Source of the DNA: Fodinibius salsisoli | GTDB taxonomy: Bacteria > Bacteroidota > Rhodothermia > Balneolales > Balneolaceae | Assembly: GCF_026229185.1 (NCBI RefSeq) | Contig: NZ_JAGGJA010000011.1 | Coordinates: 1 to 64,000 of the forward strand | Direction of reading: 5' to 3' | DNA: 64,000 nucleotides | Part shown: piece by piece, positions 17,501 through 25,157 of the stretch | How positions within the stretch are numbered: position 1 is the first letter of the stretch | Layout: every line of letters begins with the position of its first letter | Position numbers and translations under genes: made by a program | The notes under the pieces: generated by a model | The model's input: the letters and a program-made list of their open reading frames with translations, nothing else | Databases searched by the model: none | Told to the model about the DNA's origin: nothing

Positions 17501-17566
17501 GATCGTCCCGAAGATGAGCGTCGCCAAAATAAGCATAAATGCTGTAATGGGCCGTTTTAGGAGCAC
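14516..17566 (-). CDS. RND efflux permease (AcrB/HAE1-type)
   Basis: 1016 residues, the usual length for resistance-nodulation-division permeases. N-terminal helix (ITAFMLILATLIFGTIAL) is followed by the periplasmic loop, then a six-helix block at about 330-530, a second periplasmic loop, and the last helices at about 850-1005. In the fourth helix the sequence is GLLVDNAIIVLEN: one of the two proton-relay aspartates of AcrB is kept and the second position is Asn, as in many HAE1-like members. It uses proton flow to export compounds through an adaptor and TolC. The frame starts at GTG with only 5 residues before the first conserved KRPIT motif, slightly short, after a TAA. Confidence 0.9.
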   Translation of the reverse strand: MLLKRPITAFMLILATLIFGTIALGELSVSLLPEVDSPALLVRTDWSGAAPREIEQRINEPMEAVLSTVKGLEDVHGFARQGQSIISLRFKWGQNMDLSFLNVREKLDQIRFTLPEQAERPQLVQNTASDEPIAVLGITSLDESNPDFRTRLDLKRWAEQVLSRRLEQADGIAQTVLVGAVEPEVQIRYRPKALNRFGVSLSEVENLVSQANLFTATGELRDGWYRYSLKIQSRIQSIEDVEAVPLKTLGTGRVLKLNDVAEVQLGESDPTSFSLVDEHEVLSVLVKKEYGANTVEAYDTLEPLLEELRGQNPNIGITVLQENASFIRNAINNLLQTLLYGAVLAFIVLFLFLDNWRTPFTIGVAIPVSIFLTFFVMFVSDIQLNIVSLSGLTLGIGLLVDNAIIVLENINRHRSESTSILEAADLGTREIALAVTASTLTTISVFLPLVFLGGFEGAFFQDQAWTLSISLLVSLGVALLILPVLVTQFQKKGEEGSSVFGFNRFFDRMRDRYERSLQWALRHKGLFLGSMLVLLIGAVYIFMLVHKNVLPETKPQQLRYQVRLPGNTSLHATQQAARSLLGQLKSVKEEGRPIRILGGYTDQTNLSNLSEEGMNKFTMSIPVDGYAMADRAREEILDYFEQQPGWTAQPLAAENALNVLPSSSEPPILFRLVNENRQQSEQLSGRLQESLQSLGLEMALTKQYEQELDTYQLRFKAKNLLQLGLSEQEVIQYLESLTRGSWITDWNRQDENVPVRLVGYDRQIFTPEDITLDLKGQKIPLTKLVSIDRASEPEQLERVNQTPVLSYMADISFTDWWWHGADIRKALTGFARETGTEVKVGGSVLSIASLLSDMGLLLLISVVIIYIILSVQFESLRHPLIILAAVPFAWVGSVLILWITGISLNALSFMGILILTGIAVNDSILKVDFMRRYLADTGDLHRAVTQAGLHRFRPVVMTSLTTIFGLIPMLLPFGDGYAFRQSLALALMGGMVTSTLLTLYLAPIIFQWVEGRRIEN

Positions 17567-17785
17567 CGTCTCTTAAAGGTTTATATCAAAATTATTAGAA
17601 ATAGTGTAATGGTTATTTAGAATAGATACAAAAGAACATCTGAATTATTATCTAATAATAAAATGCTTGGGTGAAATAATGATCATAAAATAATAGTCGT
17701 TTCTTATTAGTTTACAACCTTGACATTTGAATAGGAACTCCCTTGGAACATTGGGTCAAATTAATTTAAACTGCTCTATCTGGTA

Positions 17786-17825
17786 TAAAAAGAAAAGCAT
17801 GACGAGGATTAGCCCGCCATGCTTT
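17786..17825 (-). terminator. Intrinsic terminator of the pyrophosphatase gene
   Basis: On the minus strand AAAGCATG-GCGGG pairs with (T/C)-rich CTCGT-CATGCTTT around a short loop (17794-17825), followed directly by TTCTTTTT. This is a classical rho-independent terminator 27 bases after the pyrophosphatase stop. Confidence 0.8.
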
Positions 17826-17851
17826 CAAAATATATCTAATAATTTGATAGG

Positions 17852-18547
17852 TTACTTAAGCCCGGTCTCAATCATTTTAAGGAGATCACGCTTGTCTCCA
17901 TAGAAGCGATTGTTATAGTCCTCGGTACTTCGATTGATAACTTCGGCCGCCTCTTCCCTTCCGTAGATATGAGTAATCTCACATTCGCGTTTTTCATCAC
18001 TAAAGGGCTTCTCCTTGTAGGTCAGGAAATAGTGCGACAGACGGTCAATCATATGGTTGGGTACCTCAGAAATATCACGCATATGTCCAAAAGTAGCATC
18101 ACCGCTGAGCACTGCAATAATTTTATCATCGGCTTCTTCGCCATCAATCATGCGAAAGCCACCCACGGGTATGGCATCCAGAATCAGATTTCCGTGCGGG
18201 ATATTCCGCTCGGTAATTACACAAATATCCAGGGGATCATCATCGCCTTTGATACCTGAACGCCCCGTTTTTTCCATGCAAAACTGGCCCACTTTCTTTG
18301 CACATAGCGTCTGCGGGACAAAGCCGTATGGCATGGGACAAATGTTGGAATAGCGCTGAGGGCGATCTACTTTCAAATAACCACTTTCTTTATCGAGCTC
18401 ATATTTCATCGTATCCCCGGGTACGATTTCAACATATACTTTTACTTTCTCCGGTGCATCTTCACCGATATTAATGCCATGCCAGGGATGGGGCTTTGAG
18501 AATAGTTTTGTGGTCTTTAGAAAACGACGTATCTGATTTCTTTTCAT
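17852..18547 (-). CDS. ppa: Soluble inorganic pyrophosphatase, family I
   Basis: 231 residues from the ATG at 18547; a longer frame would need TTG at 18562. The enzyme hydrolyses pyrophosphate to phosphate in the cytoplasm, pulling biosynthetic reactions forward. The signature D-D-D-P-L-D-I carries the Mg-binding aspartates, and Y-G-F-V-P-Q is the typical substrate-loop motif. The protein is longer than the bacterial 175-residue type and resembles the longer family I enzymes. Single gene with its own terminator, flanked by unrelated genes. Confidence 0.92.
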   Translation of the reverse strand: MKRNQIRRFLKTTKLFSKPHPWHGINIGEDAPEKVKVYVEIVPGDTMKYELDKESGYLKVDRPQRYSNICPMPYGFVPQTLCAKKVGQFCMEKTGRSGIKGDDDPLDICVITERNIPHGNLILDAIPVGGFRMIDGEEADDKIIAVLSGDATFGHMRDISEVPNHMIDRLSHYFLTYKEKPFSDEKRECEITHIYGREEAAEVINRSTEDYNNRFYGDKRDLLKMIETGLK

Positions 18548-18630
18548 GCTAAAGGTTATCAATAAAAAAATTACCAGTTAGGGCGGCTAAGATACGAATT
18601 TTTTAAGGCTTAATGAACTAAAAAGATAGG

Positions 18631-18798
18631 CTGAAAAATAAATGGAGCCGATATAGATTTTGGCTGTCTGCTGTTCTATTGAGTACAGCCATGCTGTTTT
18701 GTACAATTGATAAGAAACCGTACTATCCCGACCACAGTGAGAACCTACAGAAAGCAACTCGGGCAGGATTTAAGGCCCTGCCCTCAGAGCGTTATTAA
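18631..18798 (+). CDS. Possible small exported peptide, no ATG
   Basis: A frame of 55 residues starting at CTG (18631) reads a basic N-terminus KNKWSRYR, a hydrophobic run FWLSAVLLSTAMLFC, then a polar tail ending FKALPSERY. It looks like a signal or lipoprotein leader with a short mature part. There is no ATG before the hydrophobic run; the only one (18691) is inside it. It may be a small lipoprotein with an odd start or the relic of a larger secreted protein. The rest of the 18548-18976 gap carries the promoter of the regulator gene. Confidence 0.3.
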   Translation: MKNKWSRYRFWLSAVLLSTAMLFCTIDKKPYYPDHSENLQKATRAGFKALPSERY

Positions 18799-18938
18799 GT
18801 CGAATTAGGGAGATGGTTTGGCTTCACTGTGTAACTCTATGACGTCAGACAGTACTTTATGATTAGTGTTTTATATTACTACTTATTGATGCTTGTATCA
18901 TTTTAAGTTACTTTAATTAAACAATTAACATTATTATA

Positions 18939-18954
18939 AGTAATTTCAATTACT
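18939..18954. promoter_or_regulatory. Palindromic operator candidate of the XRE-like gene
   Basis: AGTAATT-TC-AATTACT, a perfect inverted repeat with a two-base spacer, centred about 30 bases before the ATG of the regulator at 18977. A related half-site (AGTTACTTTAATT) lies at 18905-18918. XRE-type dimers bind such sites, so autoregulation is plausible. Confidence 0.5.
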
Positions 18955-18976
18955 ACAAAATAAATAATTAAAAACT

Positions 18977-19429
18977 ATGAACGATCAAAAACTAAGTAAA
19001 TATTTCAAGATCGGGGACAACATCCAGAGAGCAATAGACCATAGAGGCGAAACTCAAAAATGGTTAGCCGACAAAATGACCAAGAAGGCACATAAGGAAG
19101 GCTATCCAAACAAGTCATTTGATCGACAGCACATTAATAGATGGTGCAGAAATAGAAATGTTCCATCAACTACAAACATGAGCTGGATAGCTGATATATT
19201 AGACTGCACAGTAGAAGAAATCATTACTGGAAATTTCGAGTGGGACCCAAGCCATTCACTAATATCAGACCTAAAAGAAGATCCAATTGTAAATCAAGAA
19301 ATAGAAGGGATACTAAATACTGTGGTCAATGTTTGCGAAGAGGGAGAGCTTGGAGAGGCCAAAACCAAAAGGTATCGATCACTTGTTGAGGACAAGATTG
19401 ACTCAATTATTAATTACATTTCAAGCTGA
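18977..19429 (+). CDS. XRE-like helix-turn-helix regulator
   Basis: 150 residues. The N-terminal half has an extended XRE-type helix-turn-helix: NIQRAIDHRGETQKWLADKM, an insertion, then SFDRQHINRWCRNRNVPSTT as recognition region and IADILDCTVEEIITG as the typical closing helix. The C-terminal 60 residues are acidic and probably helical (dimer or ligand part). Cytoplasmic DNA-binding protein; target unknown. Base composition is more AT-rich than its neighbours. An operator-like palindrome lies just upstream, so it may control itself. It stands alone on the plus strand between minus-strand genes. Confidence 0.75.
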   Translation: MNDQKLSKYFKIGDNIQRAIDHRGETQKWLADKMTKKAHKEGYPNKSFDRQHINRWCRNRNVPSTTNMSWIADILDCTVEEIITGNFEWDPSHSLISDLKEDPIVNQEIEGILNTVVNVCEEGELGEAKTKRYRSLVEDKIDSIINYISS

Positions 19430-19498
19430 CTTCAACCAATACTTCAACCACTAAAATTATTATAAATGAACAATCACCCAAAATCACCGTTTAAAATA

Positions 19499-19527
19499 CA
19501 GAAACCCGGCTTTCAACCGGGTATCTG
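19499..19527. terminator. Bidirectional hairpin between regulator and recD
   Basis: CAGAAACCCGG and CCGGGTATCTG pair over about ten bases with one mismatch around CTTTCAA. It lies between the convergent ends of the XRE-like gene and recD and probably serves both. Confidence 0.55.
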
Positions 19528-19695
19528 TTGTACGTTGGCTTTTCGGGGTACAAATCAATGGTCATTTATAGAATAAATAACCAGGGATCAGTATGTTCAC
19601 TAATAGATACTGACCTTTGGAGATTATGTTCCCGATATTTTCTGTGCTCCTGAAATGATTATATCATGAGGAAAGAAATGAAAAGAATCGCATAA

Positions 19696-21552
19696 CTACT
19701 TGTGCCACAATCGGTCTGCCAGACCTGAGGCACGCCGAAGATTTTTGCTGATGCCCTCTTTCAGCACTTTTCGGGAAGCCCAAATCGATACTTGTGTGCG
19801 AGCACGTGTGACGGCCGTATATATAAGCTCCCGACTCACAATTCCGGAGGTCTCAGCAGGCAGAACAAACAGAATGTGATCAAACTCTGATCCCTGGCTT
19901 TTATGAACCGTCAATGCATAGGCCCGGTTGTGATCGGGCAGGCGACCTGGAGCAATAGCCCGAATGGAGCCATTTTGCTGGAAATAAACCCTGAGCTCTC
20001 CTTCCGCATTGGGATAACAGATGCCGGTATCCCCATTAAATAAACCTAACGCATAATCATTGACATTGATGATGATAGGTTTACCCGGATACCAGTGGGC
20101 ATATTTGGGAATACGTCCCTTTTGCTGAAGAACCTTCTCAACATATTGATTGATATACCGGATGCCCCACGGCCCTTTGCGGTGGGCCGCCAGAATACGA
20201 AAGCCGGCGAGCCTATCAAAGGCTTCTTGGGGAGAGTTGCAATGCTGAAGCTGCTGAAAGTAACGTTCGGTCTTCTCTTTCAGTATTTTTTGAAAAGCCT
20301 CGATACCTTCATCATCAATTAATGATATATCACTAAAATTTTGGCTGACAACATGTTGTAATGATGAATCAACATCGCCGGCATTCACTGATTCAGACAG
20401 GCGGGCGATGCCGCTGGACTCGTCAAAGCGGTAGCTTTTGGTGAGTAAGGTAACATGATCGGTAAGCATTTTCGGGTCAGCTTCCACTTTATCATCAGGC
20501 AGACTAACCCCCACATTACCTAACCATTGAGCGGATGCAGTGGAAAATCTATTGCTTGCTTCCATACAGATATCTCCCAGCACTGAGCCCGCTTCTACCG
20601 AAGCCAGCTGATCTTTGTCGCCCAGCAGAATAAGCTTGGTGCCTTTAAGCAATGCCTCCATCAGCCTGCTCATCAGTCTTTGGTCGACCATCGATACTTC
20701 ATCCACAATGACTACATCGTAGGGCAGTGGATTTTCTTTGTTATGCTTAAAGCGAGCGGTGTGTCGCCGGGCTCCCAAAAGCTGGTGAAGGGTCACGGCT
20801 TCATCGGGAATGGCCGTTTGGATGGACTCTGGAACGGGCAGATTCTCTTGGGCTGTACGAATTGATTCTTGTAATCTTGCCGCGGCTTTCCCCGTGGGTG
20901 CCGTTAAGGCTATGGAAGGAAGCTCCTCACGCAAGGTGCCCTGCTCTATCAGCAGTGCTAATATACGGACCACCGTTGAGGTTTTCCCCGTTCCGGGTCC
21001 ACCGGATATCACCATAAGGTTTTGCTGCACCGCCAGTGCTGCCGCTACTTTTTGCCAGTTAATCTCGTCGGACTCTGCCTCCGGAAAAAGCCGACTCAAT
21101 CCTTCTTTTAGCGCAGGGATATCGATATGCTCTGTTGAAGACTCACACCGCTGCAACAATGATTCCGCCAGTTCTTTTTCGTGGTACCATAACTTATGCA
21201 GGTACAACCGATTTTGATCATCCAGGATAAGCGGCTTAAAGGACCCTTCCGATCCAATGAAAGAGCTTTTTTGGAGTATGGAGAGCCACTCATCCAGGGC
21301 TGGAGCGACTATATCCAGAGCAAGGTCGGGCGCTGCTTCAAATCCATCGAAAAGCGGATGGCCGGCATACTCATCCAGCTGCAGGCATACATCCCCCTGG
21401 CGATAGAGGTGACTTACCAGGCAGGCGGCTTTCAGTACGTCATCAGAAACATCAGGATGCTGTTCGGCCAAAAAGCGACAGAGTTCCAGGTCAATTTCTT
21501 CGATAATGTCCTGCTTATGCAGTTGATTAAAAGCTTCTAGTATCTTATTCAT
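19696..21552 (-). CDS. recD: Exodeoxyribonuclease V alpha chain (RecD helicase)
   Basis: 618 residues. RecD is the 5'-3' helicase motor of RecBCD, which processes double-strand breaks for recombination and degrades foreign linear DNA. Seen: Walker A GGPGTGKTSTV near residue 185, motif II VDEVSMVD, the motif GDKDQLASVEAG, and motifs V/VI (TVHKSQGSEFDHILFVLP, YTAVTRARTQV). The start ATG overlaps the end of recB by eight bases and is preceded by AGGAGG inside recB, so translation is coupled. Last gene of the recC-recB-recD operon. Confidence 0.95.
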   Translation of the reverse strand: MNKILEAFNQLHKQDIIEEIDLELCRFLAEQHPDVSDDVLKAACLVSHLYRQGDVCLQLDEYAGHPLFDGFEAAPDLALDIVAPALDEWLSILQKSSFIGSEGSFKPLILDDQNRLYLHKLWYHEKELAESLLQRCESSTEHIDIPALKEGLSRLFPEAESDEINWQKVAAALAVQQNLMVISGGPGTGKTSTVVRILALLIEQGTLREELPSIALTAPTGKAAARLQESIRTAQENLPVPESIQTAIPDEAVTLHQLLGARRHTARFKHNKENPLPYDVVIVDEVSMVDQRLMSRLMEALLKGTKLILLGDKDQLASVEAGSVLGDICMEASNRFSTASAQWLGNVGVSLPDDKVEADPKMLTDHVTLLTKSYRFDESSGIARLSESVNAGDVDSSLQHVVSQNFSDISLIDDEGIEAFQKILKEKTERYFQQLQHCNSPQEAFDRLAGFRILAAHRKGPWGIRYINQYVEKVLQQKGRIPKYAHWYPGKPIIINVNDYALGLFNGDTGICYPNAEGELRVYFQQNGSIRAIAPGRLPDHNRAYALTVHKSQGSEFDHILFVLPAETSGIVSRELIYTAVTRARTQVSIWASRKVLKEGISKNLRRASGLADRLWHK

Positions 21553-24500
21553 GCTCCCCTCCTGCTAAAATGTACTGGTCTAATGCTTCAATAAGCTCTT
21601 CATCCGGGCGATCAAAAAAGATGCCCTCTGTTCCTTCTTCATTCATGCCGCGCAGAAAAAGGTAAAAGGCCCCGCCAAGATGGGTTTCATAGTCATAGTC
21701 CGACAATTTCTGTTTCAGGAAGCGGTGCAACGCGATGGTATAAATGTGATACTGCAAATCATAGGAAGCTTCCTTCATTTCCTCCTCCAGAGCGGACTCC
21801 TTATAATCCTCATAGGCATCACCAAGATAATTGGTCTTGTAGTCCAGAATATAGTATTTGCCCTTATACTGGAAGGTGAGGTCAATAAATCCTTTGAGAA
21901 AGCCCGCGGCTGCCTGCCCTTGTTGCCAGCCTACCTCTTGATCCGGACGAATGATCTCCAGTAATTCGGAAGTTTCAATATGACCGGTTTGGTAATAGAA
22001 TTCCAGCTCCTGCACCTGGGCATGCTCCGGGATGGCGGCAAGCTTTATCCCTTCTTGTTCGTTAAGGAGTGGCTTGCCAACGGAGGTCGCCAGCATCTTC
22101 TTAACGATGGGCATCCACTCAACATCGATGCCATAGGTTAATAGGTTTTGGCGTATGATTTCGTCGGAAGCATCCAGGTCTTGAAAATCGATATCCTCAA
22201 AAATTTTGTGGATACAGGTACCCGGCTGTGGACCTTTGGGAAAGGAGAACATCGTACTTTCCTGACCATGCTCCTCTTCATCGGCATTTACTCCTTCATA
22301 GATCGATAAAAACTGGTCATAATCCGGGATGTCAGGATCGTGATCATCCATAACGCTGGTGAGGGCTGAAAAGCTCGAAATTCTGTAGCTGGGTTTTAAA
22401 GTACCTTTTCGATTAAACCGTCGCGTCTTCAGGCGCGGTTCGTCAAGAACTTCACCAAAGCTTAGTTGCTGGTCGGTCTCGCCCTGTTTTATTTCATCGC
22501 TAAATAACGAGGGATATGATTCACAAAGCTTTTGAATAGTCTGTTCAGCGGCTTGTGGCCCCAGGGGTTCGTATTTTTCGGATATTGTCTGCTGCAGGCT
22601 GTCTGTGGAAGCTTTGCCTCCATACAGCAGGTATCCAAGGGGTGAAAATTCGGACTTCTTTGCATAGCACCACCCCAGGTAACAGCGGTGCTCGGCCCGC
22701 GTGATAGCCACATAGGCCAATCGCATACTCTCGGCCAGCTCTTCGCGGCGGCTAAGCCATCGCTTGCGGCTGCGCTCTGAATCGTTCTTGCCCTGTAAAT
22801 CCATATAGGCCTGGCCATTTTCATGGAACGTCAACGGTTGACCACTGTCGGCAATTCGTGGACCATACCACAGGAATGGGCAAAACACCACCGGGTATTC
22901 GAGTCCCTTACTGCGATGCATGGTCACAATCTTTACCAGTCCTTCGTCGCTTTCCAGTCGCAGCTGTTCTTCATCCTGGTCCCCCTGTTCTTCTTGTCGC
23001 TTGCGGGCCAGCCATTTCAACAAACCGCGGCCTCCTCCCTCCAGCCGCTGATCCTCTTGCTGTAACAACTCCCCGAGGTGCAGCAGGTTCGTCAACCGGC
23101 GTTCGCCGTTGGCATAGCGCATGACGTTAGTTGCAATCCCTGCCGTCTTCATGATTGAACCGAACATTGCTGCAAAGCCTTCCTCATTCCACTGCCGGTG
23201 CCAGTGAGAAAAACGATCCAAAAGGTCAAGCCATTGCTGCTCGTCTTCTTCAATCTGTAGCAATTCGGAGGCCTGGCACCCCATCAATGGAGTGGCCAGT
23301 GCAGCCATAACCGCAGACTCATTGGAGGGTTCAACCACTGCTTTCAGTAAGATCGACAAGTGGTCAGCCTCCTCACTTTTAAACACACTCTGTTGGCTGT
23401 ATTGCACGCTTTTAATGTCTCGCTGCCGGAGAGCTTGTTTAATGATATCGCCCTGGTTATGGCTACGGACCAGCACGGCAATATCTTTGGCTTCCAGTGG
23501 ATCCTCCCCAATGCAAACTTCCTTCTTCTTGGCTCCCTCTAACAGACGGTAAATTTCATCCGCCGTCTGTTTAGCGGCTCGTTCTGCCGCCTCACTTTTC
23601 GACCACTGCTGCTTATCATCAGAGCCCCATTTTCGAAACTGTATAGGCGCTTGTTGTTTACCATATTCTGTTAGCTGATCATACTCATCCGCCTCTTTTC
23701 CAGCCCGGACTGGCTCAAAGTGAATCTGATCGATAACAAAGGGATCTTCATGCTCCCCAAAAAACACGTTGATGCCCTCAATAAGCCCGGGAACCGACCG
23801 GAAGTTACGACCAAGGTTGTAGGTTTTCTCTTTTACAGCATCTTTCTTGGCTTCGAGATAAGAAAAGACATCGGCCCCGCGGAAACTGTAGATCGATTGT
23901 TTGGGATCCCCAATCATAAAAAGAGCTGAGGAGTCATCCTCTGGTCCACTATAAATCTTTTGGAAAATGCGGTACTGACTGGGATCAGTATCCTGGAATT
24001 CATCTACCATGGCGATCGGGTAGCTCTGCCGCAGATGTTGGGCTAACCGGTTGCCTCTGTCACCCTCGCACAGGGCCTTTTCGAGCTGCACCAGCAGGTC
24101 ATTGTATGAAAGTACTTCCAACTCTTCTTTCTTCTGTGGGAGCTTGTCCTGAACGTAGTCTATTAACCGAAGCAGAAAGCTCGTCGGATAATCGGCCAGC
24201 AATACCGCAAGCCGTTGATATTGGTCAGCCACCTGGAAAAAGCGGTGCTGCGGCGGCTGAACGCCCTTCTTTTCTGCTTTCTTTTTTAGGCTGTTATTAA
24301 TGCGAGATTGCGTAAAGCGATCAAATTGGTCAAATATTTTGATCGAGGGAATTTCGGAACTCAACAGCTCGTCCATCTTACTCATCCAGCCCGACAACCA
24401 GTCAGATCGGTAGTTACTCATCTCCTCTCTGCTTAACATTTCCAGGATCTTCTGCCGATCAGATTGCCATTCCTCCTGCAACACAGAATATGCCTCTGTT

Positions 24501-25156
24501 AGTTTTTCCAGCGTTTCATTTTGGTTAGCATTTGCGGACTCTTCAGGAAGCACTTTTAGATAAGGATTTCCAACCAGCTGTTGCAAGGTTGCGGCTAAGG
24601 ATTCCGGTGTTGTGCCCCGATCAATCATCAGCTGTAGCAGCGGCTGTTTATATGGATGGTCTGACATCTCGGCCACCCAGTTGCGCCAGTAATCATCGAT
24701 GACTTCCAGCAGTAACTCCGCATCGTCGCCGATCATCTCCATACCGTAAAGTGCCCGGCTTTCAAAGGCTTGGTCCTGCAGCACCTGCTGACAAAAGCCG
24801 TGGATGGTAAAAATAGCCGCTTCATCAAAAGTTCGCCGGGCCTGTTCAAGGCGTTGAACGGCCAGGGGCACATCCTCCACATGCTCGCATAGTTCCTTTA
24901 GAAACTGATCTTCTTGCTCTTTATCACTTAGGAGGGCCTCGATAGATTCATGAAGCCGGCTCAGTAAACGATCTTTGAGCTCCTTTGTGGCGGCTTTGGT
25001 AAAAGTCACCACCAGAATCTCGCTGACGCTCAACCCACCTTCAATGAGTGCTCTCACATAGATAGAAGCAATGTTATAAGTTTTGCCCGTACCTGCACTG
25101 GCTTCCACCAGGTTGATGCCCGACAACGATATGTCAAATGGTTTGAGTGGCTGCAT
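21545..25156 (-). CDS. recB: Exodeoxyribonuclease V beta chain (RecB helicase-nuclease)
   Basis: 1203 residues from the ATG at 25156, which has AAGGAG ten bases upstream inside recC; a longer frame begins at 25186. RecB is the 3'-5' helicase and the only nuclease of the complex. Motifs: Walker A ASAGTGKT (residues 19-26), DEFQDTDPSQY, GDPKQSIYSFRGADVF, TMHRSKGLEYPVVF and YVAITRAEHR, all SF1A helicase motifs. Near the C-terminus GFIDLTF and ILDYKTN form the RecB-type nuclease site (Asp, Asp, Lys). Only one base separates it from the recC stop. Confidence 0.95.
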   Translation of the reverse strand: MQPLKPFDISLSGINLVEASAGTGKTYNIASIYVRALIEGGLSVSEILVVTFTKAATKELKDRLLSRLHESIEALLSDKEQEDQFLKELCEHVEDVPLAVQRLEQARRTFDEAAIFTIHGFCQQVLQDQAFESRALYGMEMIGDDAELLLEVIDDYWRNWVAEMSDHPYKQPLLQLMIDRGTTPESLAATLQQLVGNPYLKVLPEESANANQNETLEKLTEAYSVLQEEWQSDRQKILEMLSREEMSNYRSDWLSGWMSKMDELLSSEIPSIKIFDQFDRFTQSRINNSLKKKAEKKGVQPPQHRFFQVADQYQRLAVLLADYPTSFLLRLIDYVQDKLPQKKEELEVLSYNDLLVQLEKALCEGDRGNRLAQHLRQSYPIAMVDEFQDTDPSQYRIFQKIYSGPEDDSSALFMIGDPKQSIYSFRGADVFSYLEAKKDAVKEKTYNLGRNFRSVPGLIEGINVFFGEHEDPFVIDQIHFEPVRAGKEADEYDQLTEYGKQQAPIQFRKWGSDDKQQWSKSEAAERAAKQTADEIYRLLEGAKKKEVCIGEDPLEAKDIAVLVRSHNQGDIIKQALRQRDIKSVQYSQQSVFKSEEADHLSILLKAVVEPSNESAVMAALATPLMGCQASELLQIEEDEQQWLDLLDRFSHWHRQWNEEGFAAMFGSIMKTAGIATNVMRYANGERRLTNLLHLGELLQQEDQRLEGGGRGLLKWLARKRQEEQGDQDEEQLRLESDEGLVKIVTMHRSKGLEYPVVFCPFLWYGPRIADSGQPLTFHENGQAYMDLQGKNDSERSRKRWLSRREELAESMRLAYVAITRAEHRCYLGWCYAKKSEFSPLGYLLYGGKASTDSLQQTISEKYEPLGPQAAEQTIQKLCESYPSLFSDEIKQGETDQQLSFGEVLDEPRLKTRRFNRKGTLKPSYRISSFSALTSVMDDHDPDIPDYDQFLSIYEGVNADEEEHGQESTMFSFPKGPQPGTCIHKIFEDIDFQDLDASDEIIRQNLLTYGIDVEWMPIVKKMLATSVGKPLLNEQEGIKLAAIPEHAQVQELEFYYQTGHIETSELLEIIRPDQEVGWQQGQAAAGFLKGFIDLTFQYKGKYYILDYKTNYLGDAYEDYKESALEEEMKEASYDLQYHIYTIALHRFLKQKLSDYDYETHLGGAFYLFLRGMNEEGTEGIFFDRPDEELIEALDQYILAGGEHE

Positions 25157-25157
25157 C

